Below, piece by piece: positions 26,588 to 33,738 of a DNA stretch of 64,000 nt (position 1 is the first letter of the stretch; each line of letters starts with the position of its first letter). The DNA comes from Bacillus cereus ATCC 14579. GTDB lineage: Bacteria > Bacillota > Bacilli > Bacillales > Bacillaceae_G. The notes under the pieces are model-generated. The model was not told the DNA's origin. It saw only the letters and a list, made by a program, of their open reading frames with translations, and searched no databases. The stretch covers positions 1,776,501-1,840,500 of the forward strand of contig NC_004722.1 of assembly GCF_000007825.1 (NCBI RefSeq), given 5' to 3'. The position numbers were made by a program, and so were the translations under genes.

Positions 26588-27190
26588 ATGTCAGCAACTA
26601 CAACAAACTTAAAAGAAGCAATCGTGAACCGCCGTTCAATTCGTAAAGTAACAAAAAACGATGCAATTACGAAAGAAAGAATTGAAGAAGTGTTAAAAAC
26701 AGCTTTACACGCACCAACATCTTTCAATATGCAAAGTGGTCGTATGGTTGTATTAATGGATGGAGAGCATGAAAAGTTTTGGGATATCGTTAAAGAAACA
26801 CTAAGAGCACGCGTACCAGCAGAAAACTTTGAAGCGACTGTAGAAAGACTAAAAGGCTTCCATGCAGGTGTAGGAACAGTTCTATTCTTTGAAGATCAAG
26901 CAACTGTAGAAAAAATGCAAGAAAATGCCCCATTATACAAAGATCAGTTCCCATTCTGGTCTCATCAAGGAAATGCGATGTTACAACATACTGTGTGGAT
27001 GCTATTATCTGCTGAAGGAATTGGGGCGTCATTACAACATTACAACCCAATCGTAGATGCTGAAGTGAAAGAAACTTGGAACATTCCGGCAGAGTGGAGC
27101 TTAGTAGGTCAAATGCCATTTGGTGAACCAAACGAACAACCAGCAGAAAGAACGTTCTTGCCTACTGAAGATGTAGTGAAATTTTATTAA
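26588..27190 (+). CDS. Nitroreductase-family flavoprotein
   Basis: 200-aa NAD(P)H-dependent FMN enzyme. The N-terminal VNRRSIRKV (FMN phosphate-binding Arg pair) and TALHAPTSFNMQSGRMVVL are family signatures, and the C-terminal LPTEDVVKFY is typical of the short YdgI/YfkO-like branch. ATG 26588 follows TGGAGG. It is likely co-transcribed with the DsbA-like gene and ends in a strong terminator, so it probably belongs to the Rrf2-controlled stress unit. Confidence 0.9.
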   Translation: MSATTTNLKEAIVNRRSIRKVTKNDAITKERIEEVLKTALHAPTSFNMQSGRMVVLMDGEHEKFWDIVKETLRARVPAENFEATVERLKGFHAGVGTVLFFEDQATVEKMQENAPLYKDQFPFWSHQGNAMLQHTVWMLLSAEGIGASLQHYNPIVDAEVKETWNIPAEWSLVGQMPFGEPNEQPAERTFLPTEDVVKFY

Positions 27191-27210
27191 GAAATACAAT
27201 ATGTAACGAG

Positions 27211-27245
27211 AAGGAAGCTGTGCTTAAAAACAGCTTCCTTTTTTG
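27211..27245 (+). terminator. Terminator after the nitroreductase gene
   Basis: AAGGAAGCTGT / ACAGCTTCCTT with an 8-nt loop followed by TTTTTG. Confidence 0.92.
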
Positions 27246-27316
27246 TAGTGGTGTTAATTTATGCGCATTTAGGGAAGAAATATAAGAAATAATACGGTGA
27301 GAAGGGAATTAGAAAA

Positions 27317-27448
27317 ATGAATGATGAGAAAAAATATACAGTGGTAGGTACTGATGTTGAGGAAGTAAAGCGTTTAAATAAAAATTCAGGATTAACGTAT
27401 AATCAAGTGAAAGAAATGTTAGCAAAGCAAATGCAAAAAAAGAAGTAA
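27317..27448 (+). CDS. Small conserved-looking protein, 43 aa
   Basis: ORF from ATG 27317, starting MNDEKKYTVVGTDVEEVKRL and ending in a basic helix (VKEMLAKQMQKKK). The spacing of charged residues looks like a real small helical protein, and a terminator follows (27491-27522). No functional assignment is possible. Confidence 0.6.
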   Translation: MNDEKKYTVVGTDVEEVKRLNKNSGLTYNQVKEMLAKQMQKKK

Positions 27449-27490
27449 TTAGATTGAAATCTTTCATTTTTTCATTTAGCATTTTGATTG

Positions 27491-27522
27491 GAGAGAGTTA
27501 AGTAAAAGGTAACTCTCTTTTT
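27491..27522 (+). terminator. Terminator after the small protein gene
   Basis: AGAGAGTT / AACTCTCTTTTTT hairpin with T-run, 45 bp after the 43-aa gene. Confidence 0.75.
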
Positions 27523-27559
27523 TGTATAGCTAAGCATCTTATAGAGTGGAGGAAGCAAC

Positions 27560-28192
27560 ATGAAGAAATGGGTAAAGGTAACGCTGTCTATCACTGGAGG
27601 CATTGTCTTATTAGCGTGTGCCGGCGGATATTACGTGTATAAAAATTATTTTCCAAAGGAACCTGAGCGTATTGTATATGATAAAGAAAGAGTGCTACAA
27701 CCGATACATAATCAGCTTAAAGGAATCAATATAGAAAATGTAAAGATAAAAGAAAGAGAAGTCGTAAATGCGACTGTAGATGAGCTTCAAAAAATGATTG
27801 ATGATGGAAAGTTGTCATATGAAGAATTAACGAGTATTTATCTCTTTAGAATACAAGAACATGATCAAAATGGAATAACATTAAATTCTGTTACAGAGAT
27901 AAATCCTAATGCGATGGAAGAAGCAAGAAAGTTAGATCAAGAGCGAGGTAGAAACAAAAATTCGAATTTATATGGTATTCCTGTCGTTGTAAAAGATAAT
28001 GTACAGACGGAAAAAGTGATGCCGACTAGTGCAGGAACTTATGTATTAAAAGATTGGATTGCAGATCAAGACGCAACAATTGTGAAGCAGTTGAAAGAAG
28101 AAGGAGCATTTGTTTTAGGAAAAGCGAATATGTCTGAGTGGGCGAACTATTTATCTTTTACAATGCCAATGCCATGTATAATTAGGGGATAA
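27560..28192 (+). pseudogene. Amidase (amidase signature family), truncated by prophage integration
   Basis: The N-terminal 200 residues of a membrane-anchored amidase: signal anchor (KVTLSITGGIVLLACAGGYYVY), then the start of the amidase-signature fold with the catalytic Lys in YGIPVVVKDNVQTEKVMPTSAGT and ending KANMSEWANYLSFTMP. The Gly/Ser-rich region carrying the two catalytic Ser should follow, but the frame reads MPCIIRG-stop at 28192. The remainder presumably lies beyond the right end of the prophage, so this junction is the best candidate for attL. Confidence 0.85.
28160..28192. other. Probable left attachment junction (attL) of the prophage
   Basis: Amidase coding similarity stops at codon TMP (about 28168), and phage sequence begins within the next 25 bp. 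The core repeat cannot be delimited without the right end. The sequence here includes a short direct repeat aatgcc-aatgcc. Position is inferred from loss of amidase sequence and the start of lysogeny genes. Confidence 0.6.
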
Positions 28193-28197
28193 AAATA

Positions 28198-28227
28198 AAA
28201 ACGAGAAGATATGTGTCTCCTCGTTTT
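28198..28227. terminator. Terminator at the prophage left end
   Basis: AAAACGAG / CTCGTTTT arms (28198-28205 and 28220-28227). It lies just downstream of the minus-strand repressor gene and also after the truncated amidase, so it can serve both strands. Confidence 0.65.
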
Positions 28228-28287
28228 CCAATGTTGTAATGGGAAACTTTACCGTTGAATATGGAAAAGTTTTCTACTACAATCGAT

Positions 28288-28632
28288 TCATAACAACTCT
28301 TTTTTCTCATTTAGAAATTGTGTGTAGAAAAGGAGTTGTTTACAGAATTGTTCTCGTTGAGATTCATTCAGGCCTGCGAAAACCGTTTGAATCTCCTCGA
28401 GAATGATTTTTAATCGTTCTTCAGATTCTGGGATGTTTCGTCCCAAAAGCGCATCAATAGATACATTGAAGAAGGATGCGATTCGATCTAACGAATCTAA
28501 GTCGGGTTCATTAAAGTGGTTTTCTAAGTTACTAATCTGACTCCGACTTAATTGGATCTTATCACCAAGCTCTGCTTGTGTTAGCGTGTGACTGTTTCTA
28601 AATTTTTTTAAATTTTCTCCAAAAGTGTTCAT
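28288..28632 (-). CDS. XRE-family repressor (first prophage regulator)
   Basis: 114 aa. N-terminal Cro/C1-type helix-turn-helix (about 5-60: LTQAELGDKIQLSRSQISNLEN) and a short C-terminal helical segment ending NESQREQFCKQLLFYTQFL, without a RecA-sensitive peptidase domain. Outermost phage gene next to attL and divergent from the arbitrium receptor. It may be a lysogeny repressor, or a superinfection or moron regulator; the second XRE gene at 30632 is the more classical repressor position. Confidence 0.85.
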   Translation of the reverse strand: MNTFGENLKKFRNSHTLTQAELGDKIQLSRSQISNLENHFNEPDLDSLDRIASFFNVSIDALLGRNIPESEERLKIILEEIQTVFAGLNESQREQFCKQLLFYTQFLNEKKELL

Positions 28633-28893
28633 GCCTTTAGTATAAATAAAGGCATGTTTTTTAACTATAGTTGACAGATAGTTTGTATTTAAAATGATTA
28701 ATGACAGTATTTATACCAAAAAACAGAAAAATAACTAGAACATTAGTTCTGTTGGTGGTAAAATATTCTTGTGGGAATTCTGAAAGATTTAGAAAAAACT
28801 TTCTCAATATGGTTTGAGAAAAGAGTGAAACGAATGTTCTAAATTTTATGATAAGATAAAAATAATAAAATAAAAGAGCAAAAAGACCCACGG

Positions 28894-28925
28894 CGTTACA
28901 GTAGTGTCGCCGCACTACTGTAACG
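28894..28925 (+). terminator. Perfect 13-bp hairpin upstream of aimR
   Basis: CGTTACAGTAGTG (28894-28906) pairs with CACTACTGTAACG (28913-28925) around loop tcgccg, followed by TTTTA. In the 434-bp gap (28633-29066) between the divergent repressor and aimR. It could end transcription entering aimR from the left, or be a leader attenuator. Two smaller inverted repeats follow: CCCTA/TAGGG (about 28931-28947) and GTTTT/AAAAC (about 29012-29031). No gene is seen in this gap. Confidence 0.65.
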
Positions 28926-29066
28926 TTTTACCCTAGTGTACGTAGGGAAAACTTTCCATGAGTCAACTTCAAGTATATCATACTTCTTAGCCCATGTTAG
29001 CATGGTGGTACGTTTTCCTATTGAGAAAAACAGAGGGGGTGTCTTAAGTTCAAGGGAGGGACCGTC

Positions 29067-30164
29067 GTGCAGAATTGTACAAACTTAAGTAACATTGTGG
29101 TAGAAAAAGATATAACGCCTACTAAACTCTCTAAAATCACAAGTTTATCACAATCAAATTTGTGGAAAACAATGAATGGTCAGGTGCCTATGAATTTTTC
29201 GAAACTGATGAAAATTTTGGTGAGTACGGAAAACGAGAATGAAAAAATAAAAACAGTTCAAGAGTTTTTGGAATCTACGAAAAAAGAATCGGACATTAGG
29301 ACAGCCATGTACTACGTGTATTTAGCGGGCTATACAGATATATTAAAAGAATTGCTCGAAAGAAAGTGTAAACATACGGTAACAAAGAACTATAAAGATA
29401 TTTTAAAAGTTGGTTTGGAACGTCAATCTGGAAATCTACGCTCAAAAGAATTTTTTAAGAGCCTAGACAATCTTCGAGCAAAAGTGAATTTAAATAAGGT
29501 TAATGTAAATGTTTTAGTAAACTTATTAAGTGTCTATGGGTATTTTGACATGGGGGCTTACAACGTATTTACTACGATGCATGATATGATTAAAGATAAA
29601 ATATGTGAAATGCCGCAAGGATTAGAAAAAACGTTAATTGATGCCGAATTAAAAGCAATATGTGCATATGCGTATTTAATGCAGGATGAAGTAGAAACTG
29701 CAAGATGTTTGCTGTTTGAGGTACTGGGGGTACAAGAAGCCCCACGTTTGTTAAAAGCTACAGCATATAGTGTGTTAGGGGAAAGCTACGTTTTCGAAGA
29801 TGCGGAGAAATCTATTCAATATTTTGAAAAGTCACTACAGGAATTGGATAAAATAACAAACAGTAAGTCGCTATTGAAGCGGAAATTAGTTGAAAATACA
29901 TTTTCGTTTTGTTGTATAATTCATAATTTTCCTGTAAAATTGGAATATATTCATGATAAAGCTGAGCAAGCGCTACGGAAAATTTCTTTAAATGAGTATG
30001 AGGAAGCGGCTAAAATGTTGTACAAAATTGAGAATCGTACAGCTTTTCAGGATCTATACTTAGCTGTTGCTATAGAAAATCCTGAGCTGCGTCAGAAAGC
30101 GTATCATCGATTTTTGAAAGAAGGTAATTTATTTTACATAAAAATTTTTGATATTTTAAAATAA
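29067..30164 (+). CDS. aimR: AimR-family arbitrium peptide receptor and lysis-lysogeny regulator
   Basis: 365 aa from GTG 29067, with GGGAGGG upstream. The N-terminal region (about 15-60; TPTKLSKITSLSQSNLWKTM) is a helix-turn-helix. The rest is all-helical TPR-like repeats (e.g. ELKAICAYAYLMQDEVETARCLLFEV and ESYVFEDAEKSIQYFEKSL), the architecture of AimR receptors of phi3T/SPbeta. The decisive context is the tiny secreted-peptide gene 13 bp downstream, ending in a DPGxxG hexapeptide. In known systems, peptide-free AimR drives expression of the lytic-promoting aimX region and peptide binding switches it off, favouring lysogeny. Confidence 0.9.
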   Translation: MQNCTNLSNIVVEKDITPTKLSKITSLSQSNLWKTMNGQVPMNFSKLMKILVSTENENEKIKTVQEFLESTKKESDIRTAMYYVYLAGYTDILKELLERKCKHTVTKNYKDILKVGLERQSGNLRSKEFFKSLDNLRAKVNLNKVNVNVLVNLLSVYGYFDMGAYNVFTTMHDMIKDKICEMPQGLEKTLIDAELKAICAYAYLMQDEVETARCLLFEVLGVQEAPRLLKATAYSVLGESYVFEDAEKSIQYFEKSLQELDKITNSKSLLKRKLVENTFSFCCIIHNFPVKLEYIHDKAEQALRKISLNEYEEAAKMLYKIENRTAFQDLYLAVAIENPELRQKAYHRFLKEGNLFYIKIFDILK

Positions 30165-30177
30165 GGGGATAGTTAAA

Positions 30178-30312
30178 ATGAAAAAATTTCTAGCTGGTTT
30201 AGTTATTGTTTGTGCTCTTGCGCTGACGTTATCACCGGTATCAAGTGAACTTAGCAAGGCAAAAGTTAAAGAACCTGTACAAATGAGGATGGATCCGGGG
30301 ACGATCGGCTAA
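30178..30312 (+). CDS. aimP: AimP arbitrium pre-pro-peptide (mature hexapeptide DPGTIG predicted)
   Basis: 44-aa ORF with AAGGGG ribosome-binding site, 13 bp after aimR. It has a Sec-type signal: KK, then a hydrophobic core FLAGLVIVCALALTL and small residues near SPVSSE. A charged pro-segment follows, and the protein ends MRMDPGTIG. The last six residues DPGTIG are the predicted mature signal, made after secretion and extracellular protease cleavage as in phi3T (SAIRGA). The DPG...G form differs from the RGA-ending peptides of the first-described group, so cross-talk with those is unlikely. Confidence 0.88.
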   Translation: MKKFLAGLVIVCALALTLSPVSSELSKAKVKEPVQMRMDPGTIG

Positions 30313-30323
30313 CTGTTAAAAGA

Positions 30324-30359
30324 GAAATGCCACTACACTTTCGAGTGCAGTGGCATTTC
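30324..30359 (+). terminator. 16-bp UUCG-loop hairpin right after aimP
   Basis: GAAATGCCACT-a-CACT (30324-30339), loop ttcg, AGTG-c-AGTGGCATTTC (30344-30359): sixteen positions with one mismatch and a very stable tetraloop. It starts 12 bp after the aimP stop. No T-run follows. In characterised arbitrium systems a terminator separates aimP from aimX and AimR acts at or near it, so this is the candidate control point. Confidence 0.7.
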
Positions 30360-30435
30360 GTACGTTATAGGGGTTATTCATTTTCTTTATTTTAACATTT
30401 TTGAATAATTAATTGGATGAAGGGGAGGAAATAAG

Positions 30436-30609
30436 GTGAAAAAAGAGACTGCAAAACAAGAAACAAAACGTTTAATCGAGGAATTATTCGGTGCTGAAAA
30501 TGTAAGTTGTGATATGAATTATCTGATGGGGGAACTTTATAAGCAAGGACAGATTACACAAGAGCAGTACAATCAAATTACAACTATATTGCAACAAAAA
30601 AAGGAATAG
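30436..30609 (+). CDS. Small ORF downstream of aimP, candidate AimX-position gene
   Basis: 57 aa from GTG 30436, preceded by AGGGGAGGAAA. The protein is charged and helical (KQETKRLIEELFGAENV, then MGELYKQGQITQEQYNQITTI). It lies after the aimP hairpin and is convergent with the XRE repressor at 30632, so its transcript overlaps that gene's 3' end through a shared terminator. aimX in phi3T occupies the same relative place. Function is inferred from position only. Confidence 0.6.
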   Translation: MKKETAKQETKRLIEELFGAENVSCDMNYLMGELYKQGQITQEQYNQITTILQQKKE

Positions 30610-30630
30610 CATCTGGCTAGTCCTTTTTTA
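30596..30630. terminator. Bidirectional terminator between the aimX-position ORF and the repressor
   Basis: AAAAAAGGA-a-TAGC / GCTA-g-TCCTTTTTT with a 5-nt loop; T-runs on both strands between convergent genes. Confidence 0.82.
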
Positions 30631-30631
30631 C

Positions 30632-30970
30632 TTATTGCTGCTTTCTTTGTAGGAGTTGTCTTAATAGAACATTAGCAATTTCAGCTTGCTCATCAGTAAT
30701 TTCTACCCCATCAGAATGAAGTCTGCCTTGATCTAAAAAGTCTTTTACATTAAAGTTAAGACCGTTTGGATTTTCTGTTCTTCCTAAGATGAAGTCTGTA
30801 GTAGTATCAAATATGTCTGCTAACTGTACAAGAACCTCAGCGTTTGGTTTTCTTTTATTTGTCTCATATCCACTATACGTAGAATCATTTTTACCAATAC
30901 GATCTGCAACTTCTTGCATTGTCCAACCGCGTCTATTTCGTAAGAATTTTAATTGAGTTCCTATATCCAT
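30632..30970 (-). CDS. XRE-family CI-like repressor
   Basis: 112 aa. N-terminal helix-turn-helix (about 3-58: FLRNRRGWTMQEVADRIGKNDSTYSGYE) and a C-terminal helical segment (GVEITDEQAEIANVLLRQLLQ) typical of short phage repressors without an autocleavage domain. Divergent from a Cro-like gene across a 265-bp AT-rich control region. Start at 30970 with GGGGGTA on the minus strand upstream. Best candidate for the lysogenic repressor of the early operon. Confidence 0.88.
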   Translation of the reverse strand: MDIGTQLKFLRNRRGWTMQEVADRIGKNDSTYSGYETNKRKPNAEVLVQLADIFDTTTDFILGRTENPNGLNFNVKDFLDQGRLHSDGVEITDEQAEIANVLLRQLLQRKQQ

Positions 30971-31124
30971 ACTTTTTACCCCCGTTAAATTCTTTTTTAT
31001 ATTTATTCTTAGTTTTATTTTTTATAAATTTTATAAAAATATATAAAACGTTTTTTGTTTTATGTGTTTTGATACTTATAAGATACCACTTTATTGCACA
31101 ATTACACAATGGTAAATACGTGCA

Positions 31125-31203
31125 TATTGCAAGTAAAAGAGGATGGAGGTTTATAAAAAAGTTGAAATGCCACTTTACTTACTTGCAAAACGCCAGTATA
31201 ATA
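31125..31203 (+). promoter_or_regulatory. Early promoter with 17-bp operator between -35 and -10
   Basis: TTACTT (31175-31180), 16-bp spacer, TATAAT (31197-31202). The spacer is occupied by the imperfect palindrome ACTTGCAAAACGCCAGT (31181-31197). An inverted half-site ATTGCAAGT lies upstream at 31126-31134, and an exact second copy of the 17-mer lies at 31430-31446. Binding there would block RNA polymerase directly. The CI-like or Cro-like protein beside it is the likely ligand. Confidence 0.65.
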
Positions 31204-31235
31204 AAAAACATCAAAAGTTGTCTGGAGGTGGACAT

Positions 31236-31458
31236 GTGAAAAGGACTTGGCTAGCAGATTTACGTGGTAAAAAACGTATGTCACAGGTGGCTCTAGCAGA
31301 TAAGGTTGGTGTGACTCCTGGACATATTGCAGATTTAGAGACTGGTAGACGCGACCCAGGAGGGAAAACTAGCCTTTCAAATCGCGATAGTACTTGGGTT
31401 CCCTATGGAACATTTTTATTTACCTACATACTTGCAAAACGCCAGTTAAAAAGAGATT
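31236..31458 (+). pseudogene. Cro-like XRE regulator, frameshifted in its last third
   Basis: GTG 31236 after GGAGGTGG. The protein begins VKRTWLADLRGKKRMSQVA and continues with VGVTPGHIADLETGRRDP, an XRE helix-turn-helix of about 50 residues. After GRRDPGGK the given frame degenerates. Shifting by one base at the GGGAAAA run (about 31362-31370) gives FQIAIVLGFPMEHFYLPTYL and a stop at 31447-31449, a normal end for this family. It is therefore a one-base insertion, true or artefactual. Position, divergent from the CI-like gene, is that of cro. Confidence 0.75.
31430..31446 (+). repeat. Second exact copy of the 17-bp operator-like repeat
   Basis: ACTTGCAAAACGCCAGT, identical to 31181-31197, 249 bp downstream. 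It falls at the 3' end of the Cro-like gene. It could be a second operator controlling genes to the right, or a remnant of a duplication of the gene end. Confidence 0.6.
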
Positions 31459-31550
31459 AGACAATCATTTGAGATGGGGTTTCCTTCCAAAGAAAAATTT
31501 TTAGAACACTATCCTCAATACGTAAATAAAACTGTAGGGGGCTGAGAAGT

Positions 31551-31697
31551 GTGGTGAAAAAGTTAAACTTACGTCTTGGTAACGAGTACTACGGTACAGA
31601 GAAAAAGGAAGTTCTATTTCAAGAAGTATATGAAAAATATTTAGGTGTTAAAGTAACGGTCACAAGAAAGAAAAAAACAGAAGTAAAGGCAAGTTAA
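31551..31697 (+). CDS. Small basic protein, 48 aa
   Basis: Two tandem GTG codons (31551, 31554) follow GGGGGCTGAGAAG. The product, starting VVKKLNLRLGNEYYGTEKKE, ends in a Lys/Arg-rich tail (VTRKKKTEVKAS). First of the small early genes. No family is recognised. Confidence 0.6.
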   Translation: MVKKLNLRLGNEYYGTEKKEVLFQEVYEKYLGVKVTVTRKKKTEVKAS

Positions 31698-31720
31698 ATC
31701 ATTGAAAGGAGGTGATACAC

Positions 31721-31876
31721 ATGCAACGGTACGTGACTTATGCGACTCGATTAGTAAAAGCAAAAGACGTAAAAGCTGTATGTTGCGAAAGTAAAAATTA
31801 CTTCAAGAATGGCTCAGAAGAACAAGCGGTAAACACCATGTTAAAGCTAACGGAAAGGGGTGAACGTGTTGGCTAA
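31721..31876 (+). CDS. Small protein, 51 aa
   Basis: ATG 31721 after a perfect AAAGGAGGTGA ribosome-binding site. Sequence starts MQRYVTYATRLVKAKDVKAV and contains a CC pair. Its stop overlaps the start of the SbcC-like gene, indicating translational coupling. Function unknown. Confidence 0.7.
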   Translation: MQRYVTYATRLVKAKDVKAVCCESKNYFKNGSEEQAVNTMLKLTERGERVG

Positions 31877-33422
31877 CATTAATGAGATTTTCGTAGAAGG
31901 ATTCCAGTCACATACAAATAGCCATTTCAATTTAGGAAATGGGCTGAACGTAATTACCGGACCATCTGATAGTGGTAAAACATCCATAATACGAGCGGTT
32001 CGCTGGATAGCATTTAACGAACCTCAAGGTGAGGCTTTTGTTAACGAATCGGTTGGGTATGCTACGGTTGCGATTCACTTGGATAACGGCATTATTATTT
32101 CGAAGCATCGTAGAAAAGGGAAAACATCGTACAGAATCCAAACAGATCCTGGGGATGTAGGAAGTGTATTTGAGAAGTCAGAGGTACCAGAAGAAGTAAA
32201 ACAATTACTCGGTATCACAAAGCAAACATTTGGGGATTTTGTTACTGCTTTAAACTTTGCATTTCAGCTCGAAGCCCCGTTCTTAATAAGTGAGACACCG
32301 TCATCGGGTGCAAAAGTACTAGGTAAGTTAGCGGGAACAGAAGCTGTGGATCTCGCTGTAAAAAGTGTTTCAAAAGATACATACGCAGCAAGACAAGAGA
32401 GGTTACTAGCTGAAAAAGAAATTGAGAGATTAGCAGGTAACTTACTCGAGTACTTGGATGTGGATGATAAAGTACAGCAGTTAAAAACAGCTGAAAGTCT
32501 GATGGAGCACGTAGAGGAATTGCATAAAAAGAAAGATGTGCTGCAGCAACTACAAACTCAGCAACAGATAGCATTTGAAAAATTCCGTGTAGCGTTTGTT
32601 GAGGATGAGAGGCTTTCAAAAGTGCCGGTTCTTATACAAATACTTGAAGAAACAGAAAAAGACCAGCAGTGTCTGCAAACACTACTGGACTTACAAAAAA
32701 GATATGAGTCACTGTCCACCGCCAAGAAGACATTGACCGATACATTAAAACAATTTGATGGATTAGTAGAAGTAAGTAACTTGTTACAAGATTCTACTAC
32801 ATCTGAAGAAAGATATTCTTTGCTTTCTATCTTATCACAAAACTGTAAGAAGTATAGTCAAGTATTACAAGAAGCTCAATTACAGGTCGAGAGGTTAACT
32901 GTAATTGAAAACATTAATGTAGCTGTGATTGAAGAGGAAGTAAAGAAAACGGATGAGTTAAAGAAACTTTATGTACAACATAGCGTGGTTAAACAAGGTT
33001 ACGAAAAAACAAGTAAGGATGTAGAAAGATTATCTGTACCTGGTAATGCGTCAGATCAACTACAAGAATGTGAAACAAGTATTACACAGCTAAGTCAAAT
33101 GAGTGCGCTCTTACAAAAATACCAGAATATACAAAATTATTACATGAGCTGGACAAGTCGTGTGGAACGTTTAAATGTTCCGAGAGAAGTGGTAATACAG
33201 ATTGTAAATGCTGAGAACAATGTCACTCATCTAGCTGAATTAAAAGAGTTGTTACGAAACTATATGATCTGGCATCAAAGAGTACGTCATAGTACAAGCA
33301 CATTGGAACTATATGAAAAGCACATTGAAAATTACACAAAGGAATTGGAAGAGACATGGAACGAGGCTGGTGGAGTTTGTCCGCTATGCGAATCGCCGAT
33401 GTCTTTTGACCATTCTCATTGA
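31866..33422 (+). CDS. Rad50/SbcC-like ATPase, N-terminal half ending in a zinc-hook motif
   Basis: 518 aa from GTG 31866 (AAAGGGG upstream; an in-frame GTG at 31860 is the alternative). It begins INEIFVEGFQSHTNSHF, then Walker A GPSDSGKTS at about 32-40, and a Q-loop-like TALNFAFQLEAPFLI. From about 160 to 490 it is long coiled coil. It ends VCPLCESPM with CxxC near residue 504, the half zinc hook that sits at the tip of Rad50. There is no returning coil, signature or Walker B here; those are in the gene at 33985. A two-piece DNA end-processing ATPase is inferred. Confidence 0.82.
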   Translation: MLANINEIFVEGFQSHTNSHFNLGNGLNVITGPSDSGKTSIIRAVRWIAFNEPQGEAFVNESVGYATVAIHLDNGIIISKHRRKGKTSYRIQTDPGDVGSVFEKSEVPEEVKQLLGITKQTFGDFVTALNFAFQLEAPFLISETPSSGAKVLGKLAGTEAVDLAVKSVSKDTYAARQERLLAEKEIERLAGNLLEYLDVDDKVQQLKTAESLMEHVEELHKKKDVLQQLQTQQQIAFEKFRVAFVEDERLSKVPVLIQILEETEKDQQCLQTLLDLQKRYESLSTAKKTLTDTLKQFDGLVEVSNLLQDSTTSEERYSLLSILSQNCKKYSQVLQEAQLQVERLTVIENINVAVIEEEVKKTDELKKLYVQHSVVKQGYEKTSKDVERLSVPGNASDQLQECETSITQLSQMSALLQKYQNIQNYYMSWTSRVERLNVPREVVIQIVNAENNVTHLAELKELLRNYMIWHQRVRHSTSTLELYEKHIENYTKELEETWNEAGGVCPLCESPMSFDHSH

Positions 33423-33432
33423 GGGGTGATTC

Positions 33433-33738
33433 GTGGTGATTGATACAGATAAAGTTAGTGACTTTTTACAAACAGCTGAGAGGCTGAATAATTCGTTAAT
33501 AGAAATCAATGAAATTATTGAAGCTTTTGAAGATACATCCAATGTTCTAAAGGTCTCATTATTTCATAAAAAATTTAATGAGAATTTACCAGTAAGTGAA
33601 TCAGAAAGTATAGGAGAAAAGAGTATTGATTTTGCTACCCGACCAACTGTGTTGGCCTGTTTAAGAGATCAAAAGAAGTTTCTTGAATCAGAGCTACAAA
33701 ATTTACTATCAAAACAACTTGAAGGGGGAAATGAGTAA
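33433..33738 (+). CDS. Uncharacterised 101-aa protein between the Rad50-like halves
   Basis: GTG 33433 (or 33436) with GAGGGGTGA upstream. Mostly helical (FLQTAERLNNSLIEINEIIEAF; LRDQKKFLESELQNLLSKQ). It is 10 bp after the N-terminal half and overlaps the next gene by one base. It may supply part of a coil or be an accessory subunit. No family is recognised. Confidence 0.7.
   Translation: MVIDTDKVSDFLQTAERLNNSLIEINEIIEAFEDTSNVLKVSLFHKKFNENLPVSESESIGEKSIDFATRPTVLACLRDQKKFLESELQNLLSKQLEGGNE

Noticed and set aside
28661..28915. 84-aa minus-strand ORF between the first XRE gene and aimR
   Set aside because: Composition follows AT-rich non-coding DNA, it covers half of the perfect hairpin, and it has no ribosome-binding site.
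30919..31239. 106-aa plus-strand ORF across the repressor-cro control region
   Set aside because: Low-complexity Phe/Leu/Tyr start inside the repressor gene; it overlaps promoter and operator sequence. Treated as chance.
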